A DNA stretch of 64,000 nt from Actinomadura sp. J1-007 (lineage in GTDB: Bacteria; Actinomycetota; Actinomycetes; Streptosporangiales; Streptosporangiaceae): NCBI RefSeq assembly GCF_009793335.1, contig NZ_WING01000001.1, forward strand, positions 124,001 to 188,000. The letters run 5' to 3'. How positions within the stretch are numbered: position 1 is the stretch's first letter; every line of letters begins with the position of its first letter. This document shows positions 8,478-18,488 of the stretch, piece by piece. A program made the position numbers and the translations under genes. Below the pieces are notes generated by a model. The model ran no database searches. It saw only the letters and a program-made list of their open reading frames with translations, and was not told the origin of the DNA.

Positions 8478-10255
8478 CCGCACTCAGCGACATCTCCGTC
8501 CGGGAGGGCGCGATCAGCACGCTGCGGCGCGGGCTCAGGCTGAGCCCGGAGTTCCGGGCGGGGCTGGCCGGGACGCTGCTGCTGGCGCTGGTCGCGACGG
8601 CGGGGCGGATCGTCGTCCCGATCGCCGTGCAGCAGACGATCGACAAGGGGCTCGGGGACGCCGGCTCGCCCGACGTCGGGTTCGTCCGCACGGCGGTGCT
8701 GCTGTGCGCGGTGGCGGTGCTGCTCACCGCGCTCAGCGCGTACGCGATGAACGTGCGCCTCTACAAGACCAGCGAGGGCGGCCTCGCCGCGCTGCGGATC
8801 AGGGCGTTCCGGCACGTGCACGACCTGTCGATGCTCACCCAGAGCGGCGAGCGGCGCGGCGCGCTCGTGTCGCGGGTGACGGGCGACGTGGACCAGATCA
8901 GCCAGTTCATGCAGTTCGGCGGGCTGATGTTCATCGTGTCGCTCGGGCAGCTCGTGGTCGCCAGCGTGCTGATGCTCGTCTACTCGTGGCCGCTCGCGCT
9001 GCTGGTGTGGGCGGCGTTCCTGCCGCTGACGTTCGCGCTGCGGCGGTTCCAGCGGCTGGTCTCCGCCGCGTACACGCGGGTGCGCGAGCGGATGGGCGAC
9101 CTGCTGTCCGCGGTGAGCGAGTCGGTCGTCGGCGCATCGGTGATCCGGGCGTACGGCTCGGAGGAGCGGACGGCGCGGAAGGTCGACGCGACCGTGGACG
9201 AGCACCGCAGGGCGCAGACGCGGGCGCAGGCGCTCGTCGCGATGACGTTCCCGGCGAGCGAGATCGTCGCCGCGGTCGCGACGGCGGCCGTCGTCGTCGC
9301 GGGCACGCTGCTGGGCGTCGGCGGGCACCTGACCGCGGGCGAGCTGGTGGCGTTCCTGTTCCTGGTGACGCTGTTCGTCAGCCCGATGCAGACGGCGACC
9401 GAGGTGCTGAACGAGGCGCAGAACGCCATCGCCGGGTGGCGGCGGGTGCTCGGCGTCCTGGACACCGTCCCGGACGTGGCCGATCCGGGCGACGGCGGCG
9501 AGACGCTGCCGCGCGGGCCGATCGAGGTGCGGTTCGAGCACGTCGGGTTCGCCTATCCGGAGGGGCCGCCCGTCCTGCACGACGTGAACGTGGAGATCGC
9601 GCCGCGCACGCGGGTGGCGGTCGTCGGGCAGACCGGCTCGGGCAAGACGACGTTCGCCAAGCTGCTGACGCGGCTCATGGACCCGGCGTCCGGCCGGGTG
9701 CTGGTCGACGGCGTGCCGCTGGACCGGGTGCGGTTCTCGTCCCTGCGGGAGCGGATCGTGATGGTGCCGCAGGACGGGTTCCTGTTCGACGCGACGCTGG
9801 CGGACAACGTCCGTTACGGCAGGCCGGGCGCGACCGACGAGGAGCTCTCGCGGGCGATGGCCGAGCTCGGCCTCGCCGACTGGCTGGAGGGCCTGCCGCT
9901 CGGCCTCGCGACGCCGGTGGGGCAGCGCGGGGAGTCGCTGTCGGCGGGCGAGCGGCAGCTCGTCGCGCTCGCCCGCGCCTACGTCGCCGACCCGGACCTG
10001 CTCGTCCTGGACGAGGCGACGTCGGCGGTGGACCCGGCGACGGAGGTCCGCATCCAGCGCGCGCTGGACGGGGTGACGCGCGGGCGCACCGCGATCTCGA
10101 TCGCGCACCGGATGTCCACGGCGGAGGCGGCGGACGAGGTGATCGTGTTCGACGCCGGGCGGATCGTCCAGCGCGGGCCGCACGCCGACCTCGCGGCCGA
10201 GCCGGGGGTGTACGCCGACCTGTACGCGTCGTGGATGGCGCAGCGCGAGATCTGA
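8474..10255 (+). CDS. ABC exporter half-transporter, catalytic-site subunit
   Basis: This 593-residue partner has a membrane domain at about 20-320. Its nucleotide-binding domain has Walker A VGQTGSGKTT, Walker B LLVLDEATSAVD with the catalytic Glu, and H-loop SIAHRMST. Its signature is LSAGE rather than LSGGQ. Combined with the preceding gene this gives one complete ATP site (this Walker A/B with the partner's LSGGQ) and one degenerate site, as in TM287/288- and BmrCD-type heterodimers. It overlaps the upstream gene by 4 bp and is followed by a strong hairpin. Confidence 0.93.
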   Translation: MTALSDISVREGAISTLRRGLRLSPEFRAGLAGTLLLALVATAGRIVVPIAVQQTIDKGLGDAGSPDVGFVRTAVLLCAVAVLLTALSAYAMNVRLYKTSEGGLAALRIRAFRHVHDLSMLTQSGERRGALVSRVTGDVDQISQFMQFGGLMFIVSLGQLVVASVLMLVYSWPLALLVWAAFLPLTFALRRFQRLVSAAYTRVRERMGDLLSAVSESVVGASVIRAYGSEERTARKVDATVDEHRRAQTRAQALVAMTFPASEIVAAVATAAVVVAGTLLGVGGHLTAGELVAFLFLVTLFVSPMQTATEVLNEAQNAIAGWRRVLGVLDTVPDVADPGDGGETLPRGPIEVRFEHVGFAYPEGPPVLHDVNVEIAPRTRVAVVGQTGSGKTTFAKLLTRLMDPASGRVLVDGVPLDRVRFSSLRERIVMVPQDGFLFDATLADNVRYGRPGATDEELSRAMAELGLADWLEGLPLGLATPVGQRGESLSAGERQLVALARAYVADPDLLVLDEATSAVDPATEVRIQRALDGVTRGRTAISIAHRMSTAEAADEVIVFDAGRIVQRGPHADLAAEPGVYADLYASWMAQREI

Positions 10256-10267
10256 GCGGGTCCCGGG

Positions 10268-10308
10268 CGCCGCCCGCCCGCCGCTGCTCCGGGCGGCGGC
10301 GGGCGGCG
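10268..10308 (+). terminator. Terminator of the ABC exporter operon
   Basis: A long GC hairpin of about 16 bp with one mismatch or bulge (10268-10284 against 10293-10308) lies 13 bp after the second ABC gene. There is no T-run. Confidence 0.6.
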
Positions 10309-10409
10309 CGGGAGAGCCGGCGGAACGGATGTGACTGCCTGGGGTAAAGCACTTGCCCGTTATCTGGTCGAGTGCGCATTCTGGCGTGGTGAGCAGCAAC
10401 GAGGTCGTC

Positions 10410-11652
10410 ATGGAATCAGCGGGCACGCTGCACGGTCAGATGCAGCGCGGACTGGGCCGGGCGGCGCGCCGCGCCGCCGAGAAGCCGGGCGCGGGCGAGT
10501 ACGTGTACGACTGCGTGCGCCGTGATCCGCGCTGGGACCCCCAGTGCGAGGAGCGCGGGCTGTACTACGCGCGCCTGATGGTGGACCTGGAGTTGCCCGT
10601 CCATCCCATTGCCGAACATATGTTCGATCCAGCGGATCACACCGATCCCGACGACTGGCGGGTCGAGCTGGCGCTGGACGTCCTGGCCGAGCTGGTGCGG
10701 CTGAGCCGCCGCGAGGCCGCGTACGCGCTGCGCCGGTACGCCGAGGAGGGCGCGCACTGGCTCGACGCCCTCGACGCGCTGGTGTCGCTGGGCGACCCGT
10801 CCCTGGCGCACGGCCTGGACGGCCTGGTCGCCGAACGGTGCGACGACGCGGAGCTGGACCTGCTGCTGGCCGGGTCCGGGACCCACAATCCGGTGATCGA
10901 GACGTGGGCCGCACGCCGCCCGCGCATCGCCGACGCGCTGGAGCGCCGCCGCGGCTCGGGAGCCGCCGCGCGCCGTCCGGGCGGGGCCGCCAGGGAGCGC
11001 GCCGAACGCTCCGAGGCCGAGCTGCTGGACCTGGCCCGCCGCCGCGACGACGGCGCCGTGGCCGCGATATTCGAACTGGGCCGCAGACGCGCCCCCGGCC
11101 TCCTCGACCTCGCCGAAGAGCTCCTCCCCAGCGCCCCAGCCGGTTCGGCGGCGCGGTCACCCGCGCCCTGCGCGAGTACGGCCCGGAGGTGCTCCCGCGC
11201 GCCCGCGCGTGGGCGTCCGAGCGGGGCGGCTGTTCGGACATCGGCCTGCGCATCCTCGCCAGGCACGGCACCCGCCAGGACATCCCCCTGCTGATGAGCG
11301 AACTGCGCGAGGCGCTCGACCGGCTCGACTGGGGCGCCGCCGCCGGGCCCATCGAGGGGCTCGGACGGCTCCGCGCCGGCGAGGCCGTCCCCCTGCTGAA
11401 GACCGCGTGGACCGAGTCCACGTACGCGTACCTGCGGCCGCGCGTCCTCACCGCGCTCACCCGCACCGCCCCGCACACCGCCGAGTCCTACACCGTCGAG
11501 GGGCTGTGGGACTGCGAGGAGCGCGTCCGCCACGAGGCGGCGCAGCTCGCCCCCTCACCCAGGACACCCGGATCCGCCTGCAACGCCTCCACCACGACGA
11601 GGCCGAGGATCCCGGCGTGCGCGGCGCCGCCGCCGCACGGCTCATGACCTGA
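10410..11652 (+). pseudogene. HEAT-repeat-like protein, two frameshifts
   Basis: The product is an alpha-helical repeat protein of about 414 residues once two one-base gaps are bridged. The first part holds ALDVLAELVRLSRREAAYAL and DLAEELLPSAP. The second begins RFGGAVTRALREYG and includes RHGTRQDIPLLMSELREA. The last 30 residues, LTQDTRIRLQRLHHDEAED to RLMT, are in the third frame. Adding one C to the runs at 11134-11137 and 11550-11554 restores a single frame. The ATG at 10410 follows a GAGG; an in-frame GTG at 10389 is an alternative. No function is recognised; such repeats usually mediate protein contacts. Confidence 0.7.
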
Positions 11653-11804
11653 CTCCCCCGGCCGCCCCGGATCTCCGTCGGCCGGCGACCGGCCCGCCCG
11701 TCGGCCCGCTCCCGCGGACCCGCTCCCGCTCGTTCGTGAACCCCTCCGGCGTACGGCGCGTACCACCCGCCGGAAACGAGCGACTCTTCCCGGGAGGACG
11801 GCCC

Positions 11805-12248
11805 ATGGGCTCCCCGCACCACCTCACACCCGCCAGGGCGGCGCTGCTGTGCGGCGCCGCCGCCGTGACGCTCCCGCTCTCCTCCGCCTGCTCCGGCGCC
11901 GCCGCCGGGAACGGAGCGGACGGCGCGGACGGCGCGCACAGCGCCCACGGCGCGGCGGCGTCCCCCGCGACCATCGAGCAGCTCGCCGCCAGGACCGGAT
12001 GCGCGCTGAGCGGCAAGCGAGGCTCGGAGGAGCTGAGGCAGGGCGCGTGCCGTACGGCCAAGGGCCGCTACACGCTCGTCAGCTTCACCACCGACAGGGG
12101 CCGGGACGCCTGGCTGGAGGAGGCCAGGCCCTGGGGCGGCTCGTACCTCGTCGGGACGCGCTGGGTCGCGGTCGGCGCCCCGCGGACGCTGGAGTCGCTC
12201 CGCGCGGACCTCGGCGGGCACGTCATGAACGGCGACCACCACGGCTGA
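11805..12248 (+). CDS. Small lipoprotein, unknown function
   Basis: This 147-residue protein has a type II signal peptide ending in the lipobox LSSAC, then a short Gly/Ala/His linker and a globular domain of about 100 residues. That domain holds two further cysteines (GCALSGK and GACRTA). A GGGAGGA ribosome site lies 6 bp before the ATG; a GTG or ATG further upstream would spoil the signal peptide. I do not recognise the domain. It is expected to be anchored to the outer face of the membrane. Confidence 0.75.
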   Translation: MGSPHHLTPARAALLCGAAAVTLPLSSACSGAAAGNGADGADGAHSAHGAAASPATIEQLAARTGCALSGKRGSEELRQGACRTAKGRYTLVSFTTDRGRDAWLEEARPWGGSYLVGTRWVAVGAPRTLESLRADLGGHVMNGDHHG

Positions 12249-12404
12249 CATCCTCCGCGAGGAGCAGGGCGATCTCGTCCGTACGCCCCGTACGGCGGGC
12301 TTCTCCGGACTAGCCGGGGTCACCGTGCGGTACTACTCCGGGCCGCGGAGGTTCCGCCTGCGGGAGGGGGAACGGCCGAGAGGGCCCCGCCTAGACTCAC
12401 CGGC

Positions 12405-12734
12405 ATGATCCCCCTCCGGCGCGGCCTGGCCGTCCTCCCCCTCGTCCTCCTCCCCCTGGGCGCCGCGGCGGCGTGCGGCGGCGAGAACAGCAAGACCGAC
12501 TGCTCGGGCAACTCGTGCACGATCACGTTCGACCGGGGCGTGGACGCGAACGCGTCCATCCTCGGCGTCAAGGCCGAGCTGGTCGCCGCGAACGACCGGC
12601 AGGTGACGCTCAAGGTCGCGGGCCAGCAGGTCACGGTCCCGGTCGGCGACAACGAGCAGTCCGAGGGCTTCGACATCTCGGTGCGCTCGGTCACCAAGGA
12701 CCAGGTCGTCGTCAAGATCTCCAACAACGGCTGA
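12405..12734 (+). CDS. Small secreted protein or lipoprotein, unknown function
   Basis: This 109-residue protein begins with a basic, hydrophobic signal peptide and a lipobox-like AAAC near residue 24. A short Cys-containing segment (TDCSGNSCTITF) follows, then a beta-rich domain with LKVAGQQVTVPVG. Similar small exported proteins are common in Streptomyces-type genomes without a known role. It lies 37 bp before the next gene on the same strand. Confidence 0.75.
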   Translation: MIPLRRGLAVLPLVLLPLGAAAACGGENSKTDCSGNSCTITFDRGVDANASILGVKAELVAANDRQVTLKVAGQQVTVPVGDNEQSEGFDISVRSVTKDQVVVKISNNG

Positions 12735-12771
12735 CGCCGTTTCGTCGGAGGCGGCGCGTAGGCTGCCCGCC

Positions 12772-13947
12772 ATGCTGAAGATGGACGTGGCCGAGCGGCG
12801 GGCCCGGCTGGCCGTACGGCACCGGCTCGCCCGCGCCGAGCGCACCGACGACGTGGCGGCGGTCGCGCGCTCCCTGGTGGTCCTGCACGCCACCGACCCG
12901 GCGACGGTGTACCTGTCCGTCGCCGCGCGGGCGCCCGGCGCGGTCCCCGCCGACGTCGAGCGCGCCCTCTACGACGACCGGGCGCTGCTGCGGATGCTCG
13001 CGATGCGGCGCACGATGTTCGTCGCGCCGGTCGAGCTCGTCCCGGCGCTCCAGGCGTCCACCGCCGACGCGCTCGCCGTCAAGCAGCGCCGCACCTACGG
13101 CCGCCTCATCGAACGGGCCGGGGTCGTGGACGACGTCGAGACGTGGTTCAAGGAGGTCGCCGAGGCGACCCACGAGGAGCTGGTCGCGCGCGGCGAGGCG
13201 ACCGGCGCCCAGCTCAGCGCCGCCGTGCCCGCGCTGCGCACCAAGGTCGACGCGGCGCCCGGCAAGTCCTACTCCAAGCCGACGAGCGTCACGACGTGGG
13301 TCCTGGTGACGCTCGGCTGCGAGGGGCTCATCGTCCGGGGCCGTCCCAAGGGATCGTGGATCAGCAGCCAGTACAGGTGGTCGCCGGTGGAGGCGTGGCT
13401 GCCCGGCGGCGTCCCGCCGTGCCCGCCGACGCGGCCCGCGCCGAGGTCGCCGGGCGCTGGCTCCGCGCGTTCGGCCCCGCCCCGTCTCCGACCTCAAGTG
13501 GTGGACGGGCTGGTCGGCGGGCGACGTCAAGAAGGCCGTCGCCGCCCTCGACACCGCCGAGGTCGACCTCGGCGGCGGCGCGACCGGGCTCGTCCTCGCC
13601 GACGACACCGCGCCGACCGATCCGCCCGAGCCGTGGGCGGCGCTGCTCCCGGCGCTCGACCCGACCCCGATGGGCTGGCAGGAGCGGTCCTGGTTCCTCG
13701 GCGACCACGGCCCGGCGCTGTTCGACACCAGCGGCAACATCGGGCCCACCGTCTGGTGGGACGGGCGGATCGTCGGCGGCTGGGCCCAGCGCGCCGACGG
13801 CGAGATCGCCGTCCGCCTCCTGGAGGACGCGGGCGCCGAGGCCCGCGCCGCGGTCGACGCCGAGGCCGCCCGCACCGCCGCGTGGTACGGCGACGTCCGC
13901 GCGACGCCCCGCTTCCGCACCCCCTCGAACGCGAGCTGTCCTCCTAG
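12772..13947 (+). pseudogene. Winged-helix DNA-binding domain protein (HTH_42, AlkZ/YcaQ-like), three frameshifts
   Basis: The frame-corrected product is about 390 residues and matches the winged-helix family that includes the DNA glycosylases AlkZ and YcaQ. Visible parts are RSLVVLHATDPATVYLS, LYDDRALLRMLAMRRTMF and LVTLGCEGLIVRGRPKG in frame one, AAEVAGRWLRAFGP-like sequence in frame two, and DLKWWTGWSAGDVKKAV, DTSGNIGPTVWWDGRIVGGW and TPRFRTP in frame three. The end, LERELSS, is back in frame one. Adding one C at 13413-13415, 13480-13483 and 13920-13924 repairs all of it. If the gene is intact it probably repairs bulky or crosslinked bases. Confidence 0.75.
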
Positions 13948-14005
13948 CGGCGCGTCGCGGCGATCCCCGCTTCGCCCCGCCCGCGGAATCCGGGAAGATG
14001 GACCC

Positions 14006-15156
14006 ATGCCCGCTGACCGGATGCTCCCCACCCCGAGGCCGAAGAGCTGATCGCGCTGACCCGCGACATCGCCCGCAACGAGCTCGCGCCGCGCGCCGCG
14101 CCCGCCGAGGAGGACGCCGCGTTCCCGCGCGAGATGTTCCGGCTGCTCGGCAGGTCCGGGCTGCTCGGCCTGCCCTACCCCGAGGACTGCGGCGGCGGAG
14201 GCCAGCCGTACGAGGTCTACCTCCAGGTGCTGGAGGAGATCGCGTCGGTGTGGGCGTCGGTCGCGGTCGGCGTCAGCGTCCACACCCTGTCGTGCTTCCC
14301 GCTGTCGGCGTACGGCACCGAGGAGCAGCGCAAGCGGCTGCCCGAGCTGCTCGCCGGCGACCTGCTCGGCGGGTACGCGCTGTCGGAGGCGCACGCCGGG
14401 TCGGACGCGGGCGCGCTCAGCACCCGCGCCGTCCGCGACGCCGACCGCTACCTGGTCACCGGCACCAAGACCTGGATCACGCACGGCGGCGAGGCCGACT
14501 TCTACACGCTGTTCGCGCGGACGTCCGACGAGGGCGGGCGCGGCATCTCCTGCTTCCTGGTCGACGGGCGGCTGGACGGGCTGACGTTCGGGCCGCCCGA
14601 ACGCAAGATGGGCCTCAACGGCTCGACCACCGCCCAGCTCCACTTCGACCGCGCGCCGGTGCCCGCCGACCGGCGGATCGCCGACGAGGGCCAGGGCTTC
14701 CCGATCGCGCTCGCCGCGCTCGACTCCGGCCGGCTCGGCATCGCGGCGTGCGCGGTCGGCCTCGCCCAGGGCGCCCTCGACCGCGCCGTGACGTACGCGA
14801 CCGGGCGCGAGCAGTTCGGCCGCCCGATCATCGCCAACCAGGGGCTGGCGTTCCTGCTGGCCGACATGGCGGCGGCCGTCGAGTCGGCCCGCGCCACCTA
14901 CCTCGACGCGGCCCGCCGCAAGGACCGCGGCCTGCCGTTCGCCCGGCAGGCGTCCATCGCCAAGCTCGTCGCGACGGACGCGGCGATGAAGGTGACCATC
15001 GACGCCGTCCAGGTCCTCGGCGGCTACGGCTACACCCGCGACTTCCCCGTCGAGCGCTACATGCGCGAGGCGAAGGTCATGCAGATCTTCGAGGGCACCA
15101 ACCAGATCCAGCGCATGGTCATCGGCCGCCACCTCGCCAAGGACGCCGCCCCCTGA
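14006..15156 (+). pseudogene. Acyl-CoA dehydrogenase, frameshift near the start
   Basis: This is an FAD-dependent acyl-CoA dehydrogenase of about 383 residues. The ATG at 14006 opens MPADRMLP, and the enzyme continues one frame over from EAEELIALTRDIARNELAPR. Adding one C to the run at 14026-14029 joins them. Key motifs are ALSEAHAGSDAGAL, KTWITHGG, REQFGRPI and GGYGYTRDFPVERYMREAK, and the catalytic-base region is MQIFEGTNQIQR. It oxidises acyl-CoA thioesters to enoyl-CoA; chain specificity is unknown. A bidirectional terminator follows. Confidence 0.85.
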
Positions 15157-15188
15157 CGCCCGGCTCCCCGTCCCCGGGCGGGACGGGG

Positions 15189-15218
15189 GTGGGGCTCCCG
15201 ACGGGTCGGGAGCCCCAC
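15189..15218. terminator. Bidirectional terminator
   Basis: A perfect 13-bp stem (GTGGGGCTCCCGA with TCGGGAGCCCCAC) and a 4-nt loop separate the convergent acyl-CoA dehydrogenase and protease genes. Confidence 0.75.
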
Positions 15219-15240
15219 GTGAACCGGATGGGAGCCGGGT

Positions 15241-16320
15241 CTACTTCAGGGGGAGGCCCTGCTTGAGGGTGAGGCCCTGGGACTGGAGCGCCTCGTCCAG
15301 CGGCTGGAAGAACGACTCGAAGCCGCTGCCTCCGCAGGAGCTGCCGCTGATGCCGGAGGTGATGCCGATGGCGGTGCTGCCGCTCTGGAGCGAGCCGCCG
15401 CTGTCGCCGGGCTGGGCGCAGGCGCTGGTCGCGATCAGGTCGGTCACCGCGCCCTGCTGGTAGTTGACGGTGCGGCCGTAGCCGCGGATCGTCCCGGAGG
15501 TGGTGCCGGTGGTGGAGCCCTTCTTCTGGATCTGGGTCCCGACCGGGGGACGGCCGACCTGGGTGAGCTGGGCGTTGGTGGTCGGCAGCGAGCTGTTGGT
15601 CACCCGGATGGTGCCGTAGTCGTTGCCCGGGAAGCTGCTGGCCTGCCGGGTGCCGACCGTCTGGCCGCCCGAGGTCGTCCACGAGGCGCCGATGTTGGTG
15701 CAGTGCCCGGCGGTGACGACGTAGGTCGTTCCGCCGCTGACGCCGATCGCCGACACCGAGCAGCGCGAGCCACTGGTGAGGATGGCGTCGCCGGGGGCGA
15801 GGACCACGTGGGCCGGGGCCGGCACGCGCTGGATGCGGATGGTGTCGCTGATGGCGCGTGCGCGCTTGACGAACGCGTTGGTCGCGGCGTCCTTGTCGTT
15901 CTTGGGCACGTTGACGACGACGGAGTTGGTCATGACGTCGACGCCCCAGGACAAGCCGGTCGTGCCGGCGGTGCCCGCGAGGCGGTCGAGCTTGGACTTG
16001 GAGTCGTTGAGCGGCTTCATGCCGTTCTCGACGACGCGCGCCTGCACGCCGGCCGCCTTGACCTGCTGGGCGGCCGAGGCGCTGGTCACGTTGACGACGA
16101 GCTTTCCGGCGCCGTCGACGTAGGAGCCCGCGTGCTGGGAGCCGAGGCGGGCGGCCAACTGGTCGGCCAGTTTCTCGGGCGGTGCGGGCTGGGCGTGCTG
16201 AACGGCCGCGGGCTGCGTCTCGGCCGTCGCGGGGACGGCCGCGAGCGCGGGCAGCGTGATCAGCGCCGCGGCGCCCAACGCCGGGGGGAGCATGCGTTTG
16301 AGGGGGAGTCCACGGTTCAC
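15241..16320 (-). CDS. Secreted S1 family serine protease (alpha-lytic/streptogrisin type) with prodomain
   Basis: The 359-residue preproprotein has a signal peptide (LKRMLPPALGAAALITLPAL, then AVPATAE), a prodomain of about 130 residues of the alpha-lytic protease type and a mature chymotrypsin-fold domain. The triad is visible as VTAGHC (His), FPGNDYGTI (Asp) and QPGDSGGSL (Ser); two cysteine pairs flank them. The start is GTG with AAGGTGG 6 bp upstream; longer in-frame starts would precede the signal peptide. It is exported and self-processed. Actinobacterial members digest extracellular protein. Confidence 0.92.
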   Translation of the reverse strand: MNRGLPLKRMLPPALGAAALITLPALAAVPATAETQPAAVQHAQPAPPEKLADQLAARLGSQHAGSYVDGAGKLVVNVTSASAAQQVKAAGVQARVVENGMKPLNDSKSKLDRLAGTAGTTGLSWGVDVMTNSVVVNVPKNDKDAATNAFVKRARAISDTIRIQRVPAPAHVVLAPGDAILTSGSRCSVSAIGVSGGTTYVVTAGHCTNIGASWTTSGGQTVGTRQASSFPGNDYGTIRVTNSSLPTTNAQLTQVGRPPVGTQIQKKGSTTGTTSGTIRGYGRTVNYQQGAVTDLIATSACAQPGDSGGSLQSGSTAIGITSGISGSSCGGSGFESFFQPLDEALQSQGLTLKQGLPLK

Positions 16321-16665
16321 GTGTGTCCACCTTTCGCCACCGGTCGCCTGTGGGCGCCGGCGGCAGTTCGGGGTTGGCGGGGGCACGCGACCGCCCCGCG
16401 AGGCCCGCTGGTACGGGCCTTCGCCTGAGGCGTCGCGTGGGAGCAAAGTACTTCGGTGGGGCTTTCAGTGACCAGATCTCAAGACACGACTGAAATTTCA
16501 AGACTTTTCAATACGGCACACGTGCGTCCCGGGCCGGCCGGATGGCGAAGCGGAATCGGGGCGGAACTCTCGCGGTCGGTGAATCGGCGGAGCGCTGCGC
16601 GATTCCGACGCGTTCGCGCCCCGCCGTGATCATCCGCGGGAGCGGTCGGCGCCGCCGACGAACGG
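16321..16665 (-). promoter_or_regulatory. Upstream region of the protease gene
   Basis: No gene is seen in these 345 bp. Around 16455-16515 the sequence becomes AT-rich and on the minus strand contains two TCTTGA elements about 17 bp apart. This is the likely promoter or operator area for the protease, but no clear -10/-35 pair can be assigned. Confidence 0.35.
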
Positions 16666-17187
16666 TCAGCGGAGGAAAGGGAATCGGCGTACGAGGGCCG
16701 TACGGGACCAGGGTCCGCCGAGGCCGAGGGTGTCGCCGGCGTCGGTCGCCGCGAGGCAGACGAGGAGCCCGGCGTAGATCCAGTGCAGGTCCATGAACGG
16801 GTTGGCCTCGGGCCACAGCGACGCCGCCCACAGCATGGCCAGCAGGACCGTTCCACCGGCCGCGGCTACGCGCAGGCCGATCCCGAGGAACAGCGCGACG
16901 CCGAGTCCGGCCATGCCGAACATGTACGAGGCGTCGACCCACAGGACCCCGGCCATGGCGTGGAACATGCCCGCGAACGGCCCGCCCGCGCCGCTGAGGA
17001 AGTGCTCGGAGGGGGACGTCCCGTCCAGCCAGCCGCTCGTCGCCGGCTTCCCGAGGCCGAAGAGCTTGTCGAGGAACGCCCACAGGAAGATCCAGCCGAG
17101 GAAGAACCGGGAGACCGCCCAGGCGTAACGCGCCGGGCTCCTCGTGTCGTACTCGGTGGCGGTGGCGGATCGCGTCTGGACGGGCAT
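16666..17187 (-). CDS. DoxX-family membrane protein
   Basis: This 173-residue protein has four predicted membrane helices (about 17-35, 73-92, 97-115 and 125-145). The first is ARYAWAVSRFFLGWIFLWAF, followed by DKLFGLG. That pattern and length match the DoxX/DoxD group of quinone-linked membrane proteins. In mycobacteria a DoxX protein works with SodA and SseA in oxidative defence, so the divergent SOD-like gene next door may be meaningful. The ATG at 17185-17187 is preceded by GGGAGCC. Confidence 0.82.
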   Translation of the reverse strand: MPVQTRSATATEYDTRSPARYAWAVSRFFLGWIFLWAFLDKLFGLGKPATSGWLDGTSPSEHFLSGAGGPFAGMFHAMAGVLWVDASYMFGMAGLGVALFLGIGLRVAAAGGTVLLAMLWAASLWPEANPFMDLHWIYAGLLVCLAATDAGDTLGLGGPWSRTALVRRFPFLR

Positions 17188-17518
17188 CGTGGCTCCCGAC
17201 GGCGGGGTGGGATGTAGTGGGTCATTTTCCCGTCCCATTGGGTCGGCGGCCAGGAACGCGACCAATGCGGTATCGATTCTCTTCTGTGGCCGCAAGGCCC
17301 TGGGTGAACGGACTGAAAAGCGGACTAGACCGGGCCGGACGGCGTGATTCAATATTTCGGCGTACATCTCGGCATTGCCGAGCCTGCCGTGCACTATTCA
17401 GGGACTGCCCGATCCGCTGGAGGCCATTGCCAGACCGGGGCCGTCCGCGCTAACAAGGCAGCCGATGCGCAACCCCAGGCCCGAAGTGACTCCGCGCTAC
17501 GCGAAAAGGGACGAGAAC
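17188..17518. promoter_or_regulatory. Divergent intergenic region between doxX-like and SOD-like genes
   Basis: These 331 bp are less GC-rich than their surroundings and hold no convincing gene. They must contain the promoters of both divergent genes. An AT-rich stretch around 17345-17360 (TTCAATATTTCGG) is the best promoter candidate. Confidence 0.35.
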
Positions 17519-18148
17519 ATGAATAAGTTTCTGTCGGCCGCCCAGCTCACGGCGCTGGCCGCCCTCGGCGCGGTCGGCGGCACGCTGGCCGTCTCCGCCG
17601 GCGTCCAGGCGGCCACCGGGGAGAAGCCCCGCGACCTCACCGCGCAGATCCGCGACGTCCAGGGGAAGGAGGTCGGGGCGCTCTCCGTCGAGCCCGCGGG
17701 CTGGGGGACCGTCCGCCTGACCGTGCGCGCGTGGAACCTGCCCGCCGGGTTCCACGGCTTCCACGTGCACACGACCGGCAAGTGCGACCCCGCCGCGGTG
17801 GACCCGACCACCGGCAAGGTCAGCCCGTTCTTCACCGCCGGTGGTCACCTGGACGTGGACGGCTCGCACAGCCATCCGTCGCACGCCGGCGACCTGCCCA
17901 ACCTGACGGTCGGCGCGAACGGGCGCGGCGCGGGGTCGGCGGTCACCGACCGGTTCCGGGCCCAGCACCTGCTGGACTCCGACGGCAGCGCGATCGTCGT
18001 CCACGCGCTGGCGGACAACCACGCCAACATCCCGGAACGGTACTCGTCCGACGGCAAGAAGGGGCCGGACGCGGAGACGCTGAAGGCGGGCGACTCCGGC
18101 GGACGGATCGCGTGCGGCGTGATCGGCTCGCGGGACCGGCGGGCGTAG
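17519..18148 (+). CDS. Secreted Cu/Zn superoxide dismutase-like protein
   Basis: This 209-residue exported protein has a signal peptide ending near GVQA-ATG. The SodC domain follows, with metal ligands in HGFHVHTTGKCDP, GGHLDVDGSHSHPSHAGDLP and IVVHALADNH. The disulfide pair (GKCDP and GRIACGV) is present too. All copper and zinc ligands appear kept, so superoxide dismutation outside the membrane is plausible. No lipobox is seen. AAGGGA lies 8 bp before the ATG. Confidence 0.9.
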   Translation: MNKFLSAAQLTALAALGAVGGTLAVSAGVQAATGEKPRDLTAQIRDVQGKEVGALSVEPAGWGTVRLTVRAWNLPAGFHGFHVHTTGKCDPAAVDPTTGKVSPFFTAGGHLDVDGSHSHPSHAGDLPNLTVGANGRGAGSAVTDRFRAQHLLDSDGSAIVVHALADNHANIPERYSSDGKKGPDAETLKAGDSGGRIACGVIGSRDRRA

Positions 18149-18233
18149 CGGAAGCTTTGACCAGGTCATGGGCGCCGGGTGTTGCTTTCCGCCCTGTCTT
18201 CCCTCTGGATCGGGACAGTCTTAGCCTTCCGGC

Positions 18234-18488
18234 ATGACGGGGTCGAAATGCCGCACACCGGGTCACCCGCGGCTCGGTTGGGTCGAGGACAGCACGCAGC
18301 CGGGCACGGGGTACGAGGTGGCCGAGTACTGCCCGATGTGCGACGCCGACGTGCCGAAGGTGCAGGAGCACGCGCGGTGGGCGTGGGAGCGCGGCCTGGC
18401 CGAGGGCGAGCCGGTGGAGCACTACGGCCGGGCGGCGCGCCTGGCGATGATGCGCGTGCTGGAGGGCGGACGCGCCGAGGCGTGCTGA
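18234..18488 (+). CDS. Small hypothetical protein with a CxxC motif
   Basis: This 84-residue protein has CRTPGH near the start and EYCPMCDAD in the middle, which could form a small zinc site. The C-terminal half is helical. No ribosome site is visible before the ATG, and a leaderless transcript is possible. I do not recognise the family. Confidence 0.5.
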   Translation: MTGSKCRTPGHPRLGWVEDSTQPGTGYEVAEYCPMCDADVPKVQEHARWAWERGLAEGEPVEHYGRAARLAMMRVLEGGRAEAC

